A stretch of DNA of 64,000 bases from Erythrophleum ivorense (lineage: Eukaryota > Streptophyta > Magnoliopsida > Fabales > Fabaceae), in contig JAIUCV010001218.1 in NCBI GenBank assembly GCA_026724425.1, forward strand, positions 1 through 64,000, read 5' to 3'. Both the position numbers and the translations under genes were made by a program. Shown here piece after piece: positions 1 to 11,050 of this stretch (the stretch's first letter is position 1; each line of letters opens with the position of its first letter). Below the pieces are notes generated by a model. That model did not search any database. It had not been told where the DNA came from and saw only the letters and a program-made list of their open reading frames with translations.

Positions 1-1310
1 CTAAGGCTTCCCCTCATATTAATTCATCATATATGACTCAAAAATGGGTTTAGAAAAATTTAAAACTATCCCTAGCTATGTTATCTCCCTTAAGCTGAGA
101 CAATGGAGGGTTTTGCTCTCCATGGACCTTGCTTTGTTTCCTTGATGGAGGAAGCACATGGGGAGACTTCTATGGATCTTAGGAGCTCATTCAAACACTT
201 ATTTAGGCATAGGAATTAAAAGATCAAATCAGATTTTGGAAGGAACACTTGAAACCCTAGAAATTACATCTTAAAATTCTATGATTTTTTGTTAATTCTC
301 TTTACATATTCTTAATCTCCACACCCTTTTTCCTAAGAATCACCCTTGGTTCTACTCAAAAATCAAGCCCTCCTAGGGTTTCTTAGGTGGGGTGAAATGG
401 AGAAAGGAGAGGAACAAAAGGTAGCAACCATGGGAGAAGGAATTACCTTATTTTTTTACTTTTTCTCACTTGAATCTTGTGTTCTTTGAGCTCCTCTCTT
501 CAAATCAGAATTTTTCCATTAATATCTCCCTTAAAATAGATTTGTAAACTTCATTTTAATCAAAGGAAACAAAGGAAAATGGAGGAGAAGAGGTTTGGAT
601 GGAAGAAAGCATAAAAAACTACCAAAATTCCTTACCTTCAAGCCTTGATTTTTCTTCTCCTTCTCCTTCTCTTGGTGCGCCACTCTCCTAGGATTTCTTC
701 TCTGAATTTGGGCAGAACAATATGAAGCTATGTGAGTGTGAGAGTGGGGCGCCGCCTATTTATAGGTGGGAGGAAGAAACACTTTTCAAAAATTTCTATT
801 TTGCCCTTCATTCTTAGCATTTTCGTTTCGCATTCGTTTTAGGCCCTTTTTTAGAATTTTATTTTCCATTATAAAATTTAGGTTCCCAATTTAGTAAAAT
901 GCCTTTGGAATCACTCAAATCAGAGCTAAAACCTTCCCGAACAAATCTGTCAAAGTTCAGGTACACCAACATTGGAAAATATCCACCAAAGGGGTTTTAA
1001 CTGTCCCAAGATTTCCCATAATTTTCAGGGCCTCTAAGAACCCCAGAGAATTCAAAACTTTCATTTAAAAAGCCTTCCTATGTGAATTCTAAAAATTACT
1101 CAAAATTATGAAAATGCCATTATGTTTCGTAAGATTTTTGTCAAAATTTGTTTCTTCATTCTAGCTCTATTTTTCTTTCTGTCTGAGCCTAGAATTCTCA
1201 TTTTCAGAAGTCTAGAATGTTGCTCAAATTTTTTTGGATCTTAACTAATTCATTTCAGGGGACTTGCTTTGAAAATGTGCCCATTTTTGTCGTTTAACGA
1301 AAATCAGACA
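1..1310 (-). mobile_element. 3' LTR (partial) of minus-strand Tekay-like gypsy element, family A
   Basis: Read on the minus strand, the LTR begins TGTCTGATTTTCG at 1310, directly after a purine-rich tract, and runs off the left edge of the window. It is clearly homologous over more than 1 kb to the plus-strand LTR starting at 15152. Shared text includes the stretch around the TATA box, the block near GAGAATTCTAGGCTCAGAC, and the leader with CTCAAAGAACACAAGATTC. The pol remnant that precedes it (1311-4048) makes this the 3' LTR. Its end and TSD lie outside the window. Confidence 0.85.
757..765 (-). promoter_or_regulatory. Putative LTR TATA box
   Basis: CTATAAATA on the minus strand, just before a GC-rich GGCGGCGCC stretch, lies inside the LTR where a U3 promoter is expected. 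The homologous LTR at 15152-18897 has CTATATATAT at the matching place (15745-15754). Transcription would run leftward. Activity is inferred only from motif and position. Confidence 0.5.
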
Positions 1311-1329
1311 TTATAATTCTCTCCCCTTA
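1311..1329 (-). other. Polypurine tract of the minus-strand gypsy element
   Basis: On the minus strand, AAGGGGAGAGAATT sits between the end of pol and the LTR start. It matches the position and sequence of the polypurine tracts of the two plus-strand relatives (15138-15151 and 44808-44820), where plus-strand DNA synthesis is primed in Ty3/gypsy elements. Confidence 0.7.
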
Positions 1330-2690
1330 AAAAATTTCGTCCTCAAAATTTAGATAACATCCCTGATGGAAAGAGCTCTAGATGTTTCTTTCTCATATCT
1401 TCCTCTAACTCCTAGGTAGCTTCTTTGGGAGATAACCCCTTCTAAACCACTTTTTTTAGTGGTATCGTCTTATTCCGTAACTGCTTGAGTCTAACATCCA
1501 CGATCCAATCTAGTGATACTATGTATGATAGATCATCCTGTAACTACACATTCTCATATTCTATGACATGTGAGGGGTTGGGCTGGTACTTTTTGAGTTG
1601 TGAAACATGGAATACATTATGTACTTGGCTCAGGTTTGGGGGAAGGGCTAGTCTATAGGCCACAGGTCTTACTTTATTAAGAATCTAGAAAGGACCTATG
1701 TACTTTGGACTAAGCTTTTTATTTTTTATGGACCGACCTATCCTTGTGACTGGAGACACTTTAATAAAGACATGGTCTCCAATCTCAAACTCTAACGACC
1801 ATTTACGTTTATCTACGTAACTTTTCTGTCTACTTTGGGCCATTAGCAGTTTCTTTCTAATGGTCTCAATTTGTCTAGAAGTCTTGTCCACTAACTCTGG
1901 GCCTATAAGGCTTCACTCTCTTAGCTTAACCTAACACATCGGAGACCAATACTTCCTCCCATACAATGTCTCATACGGTGCCATCTGTATACTTGCATGA
2001 TAGCTGTTATTATAGGCAAACTCCACTAGAGGCAAGTATGTATCCTAGTTTCCTTTTATCTCTAAGACACATGCCCTCAACATGTCCTTTAGGGTTTGGA
2101 TGGTTCTCTCTATCTGTCTATCTGTCTGTGGGTGATAGGCTATGCTAAATCTGAGTCTAGTACCTAGAACATCCTATAATGATCTCCAGAAGTTCGATGT
2201 GAATCTGGGATCTCTATCTAAAACTATGCTCCTAGGCATGCTGTGCAGTCTAACTATCTCCTTGATGTACAACTAGGATAACTTATCTAGAGTATAAGTG
2301 GCTTTCACAGCTAGAAAGTGCACTGACTTTGTTAATCTATCCACTATTACCCATATTGCATCATGCCCCGATGATGTCCTAGGTAATCCCATGACAAAAT
2401 GCATTGCTATACTATCCCATTTCTACTTCACGATATCTAAGGGCTGAAGTAACCCAGTTGGCTTCTGGTGTTCTATTTTCACTCTCTGGCATACTAAACA
2501 TCGGGAGACATACTCTGCTATGTCTGTTTTCATTCTAGGCCACCAGAACATTTTCTTCAAGTCCTGATACATTTTATTACTGCTTGGATGAATGGTATAC
2601 TTACTCTTATGTGCCTTATCTAATATTTTTTCTCTGATTTCTATATTTCTAGGCACATATAGCCTATCCCTATATCTTACAATATCATCC
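1330..2690 (-). pseudogene. Ty3/gypsy integrase with chromodomain-like tail (decayed)
   Basis: This is the integrase end of pol on the minus strand. Reading leftward, an HHCC zinc domain lies at about 2650-2470, with two His spaced as in HKSKYTIH and the Cys pair in CLVC. The catalytic core follows: a first Asp in VDRLTKS near 2340, a second in LDRDPRF near 2210, and the Glu in IERTIQTL near 2100, so the D,D-E triad survives. A C-terminal part (ORF 1685-1891) is followed by a degenerate WIVDVRLKQLR...ELEEDMRKKH segment typical of chromoviruses. In-frame stops, mostly TAG where relatives have Gln or Trp, interrupt it repeatedly. The enzyme would have inserted element cDNA into chromatin. Family identity is clear; it is not functional. 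Confidence 0.9.
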
Positions 2691-2904
2691 TCAGATAGAT
2701 TGAACTCCTGAATGCTACCTTAGGCTAATTGGGTTCTAATCTTATTTACATGGTCATTTGTCTACTGGGCCTCTCTTATTTGATCCCTCAAGTCATTTTT
2801 AATTCGGGTGTCACTCATTAATAGTTTCCCCGAATACACCTCGCAGGAGAGACTCATATCTTTGAATCTCTCAATCAATTCTTGCTCTTAGATCATCATA
2901 CAAG

Positions 2905-3472
2905 CCATGTGTATAGATTTTCTACTTAAGGCATTAGCTACTACATTAGCCTTACTGGGGTGGTATTTCAATGTGAAATCATAATCTTTCAAAAATTCTA
3001 ACCATCTCCACTATCTCATATTCAACTCTTTCTGTTCAAATAAATATTTAAGGCTCTTGTGGTCATTGTAAATTTCTAGAGCTGCCCTGTATAAGTAGTG
3101 TCTCCATATTTTCAAAGAAAACACCACTGTAGCTAAGTCTAGGTCATGTGTGGGGTAGTTTTTCTTATGAGATTTCAACTATCTAGAAGCATAAGCTACC
3201 ACTTGGCCCTTTTGCATAAGCACACATCCTAAATTTTTCTTTGAGGCATCATTGTAGACTACAAAAGTCTTTCTAGGGTCAAGGAGTACTAAAACTAGGG
3301 TCGTGGTTAACTTGTACTTCAATTCTTGAAAGCTACTCTCATATTTCTTATTCCACACAAATGGCACATTCTTTTTAGTAAGCCGGGTCAGTGGTATCAC
3401 TATCTGAGAAAAGCCCTGAATAAACCTCTTATAGTAACCTACTAAACCTAAGAAGTTCCTAATCTCTGTCAC
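2905..3472 (-). pseudogene. Ty3/gypsy RT thumb and RNase H region (decayed)
   Basis: ORF 3179-3472 carries the gypsy RT/RNase H connection: TEIRNFLGLVGYYKRFI, PLTRLTKKNVPFVW and the RNase H opening FVVYNDASKKNLGCVLMQ, whose Asp is kept. The frame continues beyond a stop at 3178 with NYPTHDLDLATVVFSLKIWRHYLY and ends near ALSRKSIHM at about 2905. RNase H would have removed RNA from the RNA-DNA hybrid during reverse transcription. It joins the RT piece (3474-4048) through a one-base frameshift near 3525 and an in-frame TAG at about 3604. The domain order RT-RNase H-integrase identifies Ty3/gypsy rather than copia. Confidence 0.9.
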
Positions 3473-3473
3473 T

Positions 3474-4048
3474 ATCCTAGGTCTCTCCCACTGTAATACT
3501 GCCTCTACTTTATGGGGATCTACTGCGACCCTGCCTGGGAGATCACATAACCTAGAAATTGAACTTCAATGAGCCAAAACTCACATTTACTAAGTTTAGC
3601 ATACAACTATCTTTCCCTTAGGGTCTCCAAGGCTAATCTCAAGTGTTGCTCATGTTCTTCCCTCCTTTTTAAGTAGATGAGGATGTCATTTATGAAGACA
3701 ACTACAAATCTGTCTAAGTGTGGCCTGAAGACTCTATTCATGTAGTCCATGAATATTGCAGGTGCATTCGTCAACCTGAAGAGCATAACTAAAAACTCAT
3801 AATGCCCGTATCTAGTTTTAAATGCTGTTTTGAGAATATCCTCAGTCTTTATTCTAAGCTGATGGTATCCCGACCTGAGGTCTATCTTAGAAAATACTAA
3901 CACTTCTACTAACTGATCTAAGAGGTCATCTATGCAAGGGAGAGGGTACTTATTCTTAATAGTTATCTTTATTGAGTTCCTTGTAATCTATACATAGCCT
4001 AAGGCTCCTATCTTTCTCTTTTATGAATAAGACTATAGCTCCCCACGG
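3474..4048 (-). pseudogene. Ty3/gypsy reverse transcriptase, truncated and active-site mutated
   Basis: Minus-strand reverse transcriptase, open from 3903 to 3607 with KIDLRSGYHQLRI, GHYEFLVMLFRLTNAPA and DYMNRVF. The catalytic box reads FVVVFINDILIY. The first Asp of the usual IDDIL pair is Asn, which would abolish polymerisation. The plus-strand relative at 35370 keeps IDDIL. Upstream residues VTPWGA and LCIDYKELNKI lie at 3980-4048, where the reading stops abruptly at the left edge of another element that begins TGTCACATCC at 4049. The N-terminal RT, protease and gag of this copy are absent from the window. A missing base near 3525 shifts the frame before RNase H. Confidence 0.9.
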
Positions 4049-4674
4049 TGTCACATCCTAGATTGCTATAAATGGTAACGTAACCAAATTAGCTAAAGAA
4101 GAACCTCAATGAAGATGTTAGAGAACTAACTAAAGTTATTTAGGAACTAAAGAACTTGATAAGGACAAGACAATGCTACCTTAACAGCCCATTAACTTGT
4201 CACCTAGAAGATCATGTTTAGACATGGTAGTGAACCTTAACTTAGCCGTAGAAAAAATATATATATATACATATATACATCATTAAATAGTGCTTTAGGA
4301 TGCTAGAACCAAACATTTTATGAAGCCTTTACTCATCAAAATATATGTATCCATGTGTGGTTTTACTATCTGAAATAATTAGCCATGTGGACTGCCATAG
4401 GTTTCATCTAAGGCAATAAGATAGGAATAAAGCATTAAGCATAAACAGTGGAGTGGGCCATGGAGGCAATGAACTTTCAAGAAGTGCAAGAGATACATAT
4501 ATATATATATATGATAATTGACCATGGCTGCTTCTCTCTTGGATATGGGAATTTAATACCAATGCCACCTCGTGCTTCCATGTGTAAGGTGTGTGAGTAT
4601 ATGTGGTAGATGACATTTGATTACCTTAGGTAGTGCATTCAGCTGTGGAGGAGCTAGGAATGAAAGTTGCATGT

Positions 4675-4780
4675 AAATGAATAGCTTAAGTAATTTAGAA
4701 TGAGGACACTTCATGCTTGCACCACCCAAATGAATAGCTTAAGTAATTTAGAATGAGAACACCTCATGCTTACACCTCCA
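4675..4780 (+). repeat. Two-copy 53-bp tandem duplication inside the family D LTR
   Basis: Two adjacent copies (4675-4727 and 4728-4780) begin AAATGAATAGCTTAAG and end in a CATGCTTGCACC-like motif. They differ at a few positions (GAGGACACTT versus GAGAACACCT). Shorter echoes of the CATGCTTGCACC motif follow near 4970 and 5150. This is probably replication slippage within the LTR. Confidence 0.8.
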
Positions 4781-6805
4781 CTCACATATATGTATATTCA
4801 ATTGGAAATTGGTTAGTGCCCTAAATTTGCAATTGCCATGGGAGTTAAATGATACATATGATGGATGTATTAGGTGGGAATAAGATGGAGGAAATGCTGC
4901 CACATAGATAGCACCGGTCATAGAATGGAAGGGAATGCAAATCAAGAAAATTAAATTAAAGGAAGCCACCACATGCTTGCACCGTCCAAAGCATTACCTT
5001 CATATTTAATTATCATTCAGTCATGGCAATTGGAGTGTCCAGTAGTAGGATTAGATATCATCTTCATATAGAGTGTAGTGGGAGAATAAGACATATGTAT
5101 GATGCCACTAAGCCTTGCACCGAATAAGAAAATTGGAACCTTCACCCTTGCCACCTTATGCTTGGACCAAATGAAGATGAGAAGCATGAGCTGCCTATTA
5201 TGATGATCACTTTAATTCACTTTAGGCCAAAGAAAGTAATGAAAAGAAGGGAGAAAACCTTGGACAGCCATAGGAGAGAAGTGATGGAAAGATGAACCAA
5301 AGTACAAGGACTCCATAAAAGGTAAGTTCTAAGTTGCTTCCTTGTTCTGGACTGGGATGTTTTGCCTTTGTAGAATTAGTTAGAAAAGGATTTTGAAGCC
5401 AAAATTTTTATAACAGGTTGTCCATCCCTTATACTTGAAATCTAGAAAATTACAAAATTTTTGGAACAAGGTAAGTCAAAGAAACAACCCACTAATTCAA
5501 TTTAGCTTTTGTACAGGACAACTTGGGGTTGATTTCATAAAGAATTTTTTTAAATGGCTAAATGAAGGAATTAGTGCATGAAATTTGGTGGAGAGGAGCT
5601 AAGATGTATGACTTTGGGTATACAAAGTCTTAGAATTTTCTAGGGTCATTTGGTGGGATAAAAAAGCCAGAAATAGCAAGTGCAGTGTACAGCGAGCTCA
5701 ACTGAGGTAGTGACCAAAACAGTAGGAGTTCAGGGGTTATCCTTGGGAATTCTTGAAAACTGTTTTTGTGGCTTATAAATAACATAATAAGGTTATTATT
5801 TTTGGAAGTCATTTAGTGGAGGAAAAAAATTTCACAAAAACAGGTCCAAAAATGTAGTTAAATTGAGACTATGGTAGTTTTTGTTTTTCGCTATTGTAGT
5901 GTGAATTTGTATGGTAAATTAGAGAATCAAGCTTGAAAAGTAAGGACTAAGGACTTAACTTCAAAGCACTGGACCACACATGAATAACTTAGATAGTAAC
6001 TAATTAATGAGAAGGAGAAGAAAATGAAGACGTGATTATTTACAATTAGGAATTCCAATCGTCAACTAACGAAAGGGGCTTAGGAATTCATACGGGGGGA
6101 TTAGTACTTTAATTGCAGTGTAAATATTAACCATGACTCATCCTTAATTAAGACAATGCATTATTGAAATTTAGGAAGGCAATTGGGACAACGAGAACTG
6201 AGGAATAACGTGACAAAATGATGGTGACGAAACAGGTAGATAACATGGCGTTCTGTCTGTTTACATACATAATTGCACTAAATGATTTTCTAAATTTTGT
6301 ATGCTATGTATGGCTGCATATACCCACTAATGTGACTCTTTTGAGTATTAGATCACTATTATTGGCCAATGACCGAAGTATAATAGCTTAACGAACGAAT
6401 GTACACTGCTATCTTGGGATTTGCATGCTCCTATACCGAATGGTGCACCGAAGTATTCTTATTCAGTGTTGTCTATACGTGTAAACTATGAACCCATTAT
6501 TATCTAGTGGGATTATATCTCATTATAAAGCTAACTATTTTCAGGCGATACCCATACTATAGACGGAGCCCATTCTACAGAGGATAACTGAACCAATTTG
6601 AAGATTGTAATGGCTATAGTTGTTGTAACTTCCACGAATAATGTTAAATGCTGAAAGCTTGACTTTAGTGAATACTTAGTGTTGTTTACTACCTCCTCGT
6701 TGGTTATGTATAAATATTATGCATGAGAATTTACCATAGGTTAACTGTGATGTTTATTAGGGCTACCGAACTCCCTGTACAAGTAAACTCTTATATTTGC
6801 ATTTG

Positions 6806-7089
6806 CATGAAATTGATTATCATAATCATGGAAGCAGTTCTAGTATGTTAACATTATCAACTTATGGTTTTCTTGTGAAAATGATGAAGGTTGTCTAGGT
6901 TTGATGATTATCCTCTTAGGTCTAGGATCTTGTTGACAAGATTTTAGACTCTACACTATGGAATTAAAGACCTTGTCGACAGGATCTTGGATTTTGCCTT
7001 GTAAAACTTAAGACTTTGTCAATAGGGTCTTCTGTTAGTAGTACAAGATCCTTCCATATAGTAAGTTATAGCGTATGAAAAGTGTAGGT
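6806..7089 (+). repeat. Left arm of a ~284-bp inverted repeat (end of the family D LTR)
   Basis: This arm is the terminal part of the family D LTR. The reverse complement is present at 8405-8687 with scattered substitutions. Inside the arm are three near-palindromic units about 42 bp apart: 6927-6942, 6966-6986 and 7010-7031. They have cores like ATCTTGTTGACAAGAT and AAGACCTTGTCGACAGG. The two arms enclose the primer site and gag. Confidence 0.85.
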
Positions 7090-7097
7090 GTGACAAT

Positions 7098-7110
7098 TAG
7101 GTATCAGAGC
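7098..7110 (+). other. Primer binding site, initiator Met-tRNA type
   Basis: AGGTATCAGAGC matches the plant Met-tRNA primer site TGGTATCAGAGC at 11 of 12 positions. It lies three bases after the CA end of the LTR, where minus-strand DNA synthesis is primed. This fixes the LTR end and plus-strand orientation of the 4049-8400 element. Confidence 0.8.
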
Positions 7111-7248
7111 AATGATTCAAGAAACTTGTGCTTATTAGGAGACATTGTTATGACTTTTTTAGGTTCTCCTTTTTAGGCATTATGGACTAAGTAACTCATT
7201 TGGTTTTATTGTTTTCTCTATGTATGAATTTACATGTGGTAGGTAAAC

Positions 7249-8370
7249 ATGGCCTTAAGAAGAACACAAACTGAGATCCTAGAAGAATTAACAGCCACTA
7301 TACAGTCGATGTCAGATAAGTTAGAAGAACAGGCAGTTAAGCAAGCTGCTATTGCTGAGGCATTAGAACAGGTGCAGGAAACCTTGAGGAAGAATGATGA
7401 GGGTAAAAATGTGGAGAAAAACCCTATTGAAGTAGATGAGCCAACAAAAAATCGTGAGGCATGTCAGGAAAGGGAACCTGGGTCCAACCCTATACTCTCA
7501 GTTTTATCCCATTTCAGGAAAGCCCATCCCCCAGCATTTCAAGAAGAGTATGATCCCACTAAGGCAGAATGATGGATTATGCAGTTAGAAAAAATATTTA
7601 GGGTTATGGATTGTACCTCAGAACAAAAAGCCTTGCTGGCCACTTAGATGTTTGAAGGAGAAGCTGAATTTTGGTGGAAGAGTGCGGAGAGAACCTTGAT
7701 AGCCAGAGGGATGCCACTTAACTAGGAAACCTTTCAGAGGGTGTTTTACGAGAAGTATTTTCCCCTTTCAATGAGAAACCGAAAGGAAGTAGAATTTATG
7801 AGGTTAGTACAGGGTGATATGACAGTGGACCATTACGTAGCTAAACATGTGGAGTTGTCTAGATTTTCTTCTTGTTTGAGAGATCATGATGATGAGGCCT
7901 GGAGTGCTTCCAAACTAGAATAGGGACTTCGACCAGATATCAGGGAGAGAGTGATCACCCATCAACAGAGGAACTTTGAGGAGTTAGTGGAAATTTATAG
8001 GTTGGCAGAAGAAAGTATATAAGATGCGGAGGTAGAAAGAAGGAGAATACAATCAGAAAAGAGAGAGAGAAAATAACATGTTTAAGAGAGGGAGTGGGAG
8101 AAAAGTTTGGAATAAGAAGCCTAGAAGGGGTGGAGAACAATTTAGAGGAAAACAGCAAGGTCAGGGTTCTGTATATAGGATATGTGATAAACGTGGTAAA
8201 AACCATGGATACAGTCTCTGTAGAGCCGGCAAGAATGTGTGTTTCAAATGTGGACAGTCAGGACACTTTTCTCGAGATTACAGAGTCTAGAAGGAATCAG
8301 CCCTAGTAGCCAGACCACAGACGTAAGGGGGAGTATTTGCTCTGACTCACTAGGAGGCAGCTCAGTCACC
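7249..8370 (+). pseudogene. Ty3/gypsy gag polyprotein (decayed)
   Basis: The start ATG at 7249 gives MALRRTQTEILEELT, then a coiled-coil-like region to about residue 60. The retrotransposon-gag domain follows, with FEGEAEFWWKSAERTL, ETFQRVFYEKYFPLS and KEVEFMRLVQGDMTVDHY. A basic tail and a CCHC zinc knuckle at 8237-8281 read CFKCGQSGHFSRDY, so the last Cys is Tyr. In-frame stops occur at 7570, 7645, 7723, 7921 and 8020, replacing Trp or Gln codons. A frameshift near 8072 moves the frame to the ORF starting 8078. Gag would form the virus-like particle and bind element RNA. After VFALT near 8335 the gag-pol reading is lost at the inverted LTR copy, so no pol follows. Confidence 0.9.
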
Positions 8371-8383
8371 TAGTTTGATATGA

Positions 8384-8710
8384 GATTTGGTATCAAATTG
8401 CCATACCTACACTTTGCATATGCTATAACTTACCATATGGATGGATCTTGTACTACTAATAGAAGACCTTGTTGACAAGGTCTTAAGTTTTACAAAGCAA
8501 AATCCAAGATCTTATCGATAAGGTCTTTATTCCATCGTGTAGAGTCCAAAATCTTGTCAACAAGATCCTAGACCTAGGAGGATAATTGACATACTTAGAC
8601 AACCCTTATCATTTTTACAAGAAAACCATAAGTTAATAATGTTAATATGCTAGAATTACTCCCAAGACTATGATAATCAATCTCATGTAAACACAAAGAG
8701 AGTTCCTCAC
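8384..8710 (-). repeat. Inverted LTR end plus primer site (right arm of inverted repeat)
   Basis: The segment 8405-8687 is the reverse complement of 6806-7089, with homology fading to about 8710. Just inside it, 8384-8398 reads as a degenerate Met-tRNA primer site on the minus strand. The arm therefore carries LTR end and primer site in the orientation opposite to the left side. It repeats the three near-palindromic units (8463-8484, 8507-8525 and 8549-8567). The arrangement is head-to-head: two LTR ends facing each other across gag. A nested minus-strand copy or an aberrant recombination product could explain it. Confidence 0.8.
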
Positions 8711-11050
8711 CATGGCCAATTAAGAAATTAGCCTGGCAAATGATGTTTTAGCTACAGCGAGTGGCACCATAAATGCCTTGTTAGTCATATTCAGGCCAAC
8801 TTGAGAAAGGAGTTGATAAGGGGCCAGACAACCCATAAAGAATGGGAACCCCTAGTATGAGTAGAGCAAATGGTATTGAATAGTTATGAAAGATTAGTAA
8901 GAAATATGTTGGCCTAGTAGTTGAAACTGACGAAAGAGCTTAACACAGAGAAAGTTAGACATAGGGATGATGAAGTTGTTGAGACCTACCTTTAAGGCGT
9001 TGACTCCAACCTAGAGTGCTACCCAGTGAGACAATGATAAAATGTTAATGTAGCCTTGAAATAATATAAGATAAAACTATGAGCAGTGAGGCATATAGTG
9101 AGTGGCCTAGAAAGATATACCTCATGGGTAACACCTATAAGTAAGTATGAGTAGCCTAGTAACCAAGGTTCAAAAGAGAATGAAGATAGTTAATAAGCTA
9201 CAGGTTTAATGAGATAGGCAGCCTAGGCTAAGCATAAGCTGAAGCCTAAGGGAGATGACCAGTAGCATCGTTCTAAGTGAGACATGTGAATGAAAGTCTC
9301 AGCAAAAGTTCTCACTGGATTGAGAAAGAAAAGATGAGATAGCTTGATGCCTGAAAAACCACCTAGTAGTGGTTAGTAAATTCCCCTAAATAGACCCCCC
9401 TGATTGTAAAGCATAGTGAGAAAAGAAGCGAGGAAGAGTTAAGAAATTAACCACAAAAGATATGCCTCGCTTTAGTAATAACCAAATGTATAGGTTAAGC
9501 TTAGAAAGGTACACGGATAAGGGTCCGATAGTTAGTCAGATGAGCTCCCTAATATGAGAATAATATAGAGTTAAGGCACGTGAAGGATTAGAGCACCTAG
9601 TAAAGTATAAGTTTTAGTGAGATAGAATCTGGACATTGAGAGCACGTATCTTGGATCGGGTTAACAGAACCCTAGAAAACTATACTGTGCTCCTGGGGAT
9701 GAGGCTAAAGAGGTTGAACAGAGAGAAAACCTAGCTCTGATCCGAATTTAGAAATAAGCTAAAATGGACAGGTAGTGCCTTAGTACCCTCAGGGAAGCTC
9801 GAGAGAGCTAGAGATTGCCTAAAAAGGTGAGCCTCATTTTATGTAGAGAAAGAATATAAGCCGAGAGCGCCATAGAATGAAATTCCTAAGATTATGTGAA
9901 ATAAAATCCTTCTTACCAAAGGATGGTCTAGCTAAGAGCAGAGTACAAGTATGAACAAAAAATAAGCCCCCTTAATGTTACAGAGAGTAAATAAGTGGAG
10001 GAATCCCGAGAAAATGTAGGTGCTCTTGAGCATAGAAAAACCTAAACTGGCAATAAAAACAACTAGTAGTAAAACATCCTTTTACCTAAGTAAGAGTATA
10101 AGAAAGGTAAAAAGAACAGATATGACAGTGTTCAAACCGATGACATATTAGATTGAGAATAGATATTCAGTTAATGTGCTTGAGTACTTAAAAAGGCATA
10201 TCCGTCCTTGGCATAGACGCCCTTCTAGCATGACAGTGCTTAAAGTAAAAATAGCTGGGCAATGTAGAGAGATCTCGGGATGTAGTAGAGGAAGAATCCT
10301 ACTTTCCCCGAGCACTCTATGAAAATAGGGCTAATAGAAAAAAGTAAGAGAGAGGTACTTTAGATTATTGGGAAACTTGTAATACATGCGTGATAATGGC
10401 CTTGAGCTCAGTCATGAGGCACTCGTGCATTAGTATTCGATGTTATGGTTTGCTTGCAACAATGGTCATATGATATTAGGCCTAATCAACCTAATAGTAA
10501 TGTGACTTGAGTGCATAGTAAACGATGACATCAGTCACCAAAATGTCCCGATAATCAAAAGGTATCCTAGTTAGTTAAAGAATGAGATGAGTCAGAAAAG
10601 AAAAGTAAAGGGATTTTAGGAATACCGAAACAGTAAGGAAAGCATGTAGAAAGGGATCCCTAGTAGAGAATGTTTAGATTCAGTATGCATAGCTCAAGTC
10701 CCTTATAGTATATGTAAATGAAATGAGAAGGGACCAGTGTATAACCTTTCTCTTGCCAGAAATGCTAGCCATACCCAGTGTGTGAGATGCCCTAGTGCCA
10801 AGTCACTAAAAGCAGAATATGGGCATAGTTGGAAATTGTAGGATATGAGAGGAAGAGTAGAATGAGTGCATGTAAAGTAAGTAAGCTAATAGAGTAAGAA
10901 AAGAAAGCCCAAGTAAAAGGGCTAAAGTAGGAATCTGAGGATCCTATAAGGAGCAATGAGTGAAAATTTAGATGCTCCCGAGTATCAGCATAATGAGATC
11001 CTAGGGAGGCAAATAACATAGAACCCACTTCGCACGAAGAGCGTGATGTA
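8711..11050. other. Unidentified retroelement-like interior, no coding region recognised
   Basis: This is purine-rich sequence full of TAG and CTAG and without any open frame of note. I could not match gag, protease, RT or integrase in any frame. It is contiguous, across the solo LTR insertion at 11051-13735, with 13736-15151, which ends in a polypurine tract and an LTR. It is therefore most simply the worn interior of the element whose 3' LTR is 15152-18897. A non-autonomous (LARD-like) interior or very old decayed pol are both possible. Confidence 0.4.

Larger units (their letters stand above)
4049..7095 (+). mobile_element. 5' LTR of a plus-strand gypsy element (family D)
   Basis: The LTR starts TGTCACATCC exactly where the minus-strand RT is interrupted and ends GTAGGTGTGACA, directly before a Met-tRNA-type primer site. 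The length of 3,047 bp fits Tekay-type LTRs. The CATTATAAAG...TTTTCAGGCGATACCC stretch near 6520-6560 resembles the conserved late block of the family C LTRs (18945, 42040). The candidate TSD on the left is CACGG (4044-4048). The matching right side was not found, because the element is rearranged after gag. The LTR holds no coding region. Confidence 0.75.

Noticed and set aside
4250..4275. AT-repeat runs as possible transposon or origin signals
   Set aside because: Simple AT microsatellites (also near 4497 and 22344) with no flanking inverted repeats or TSD.
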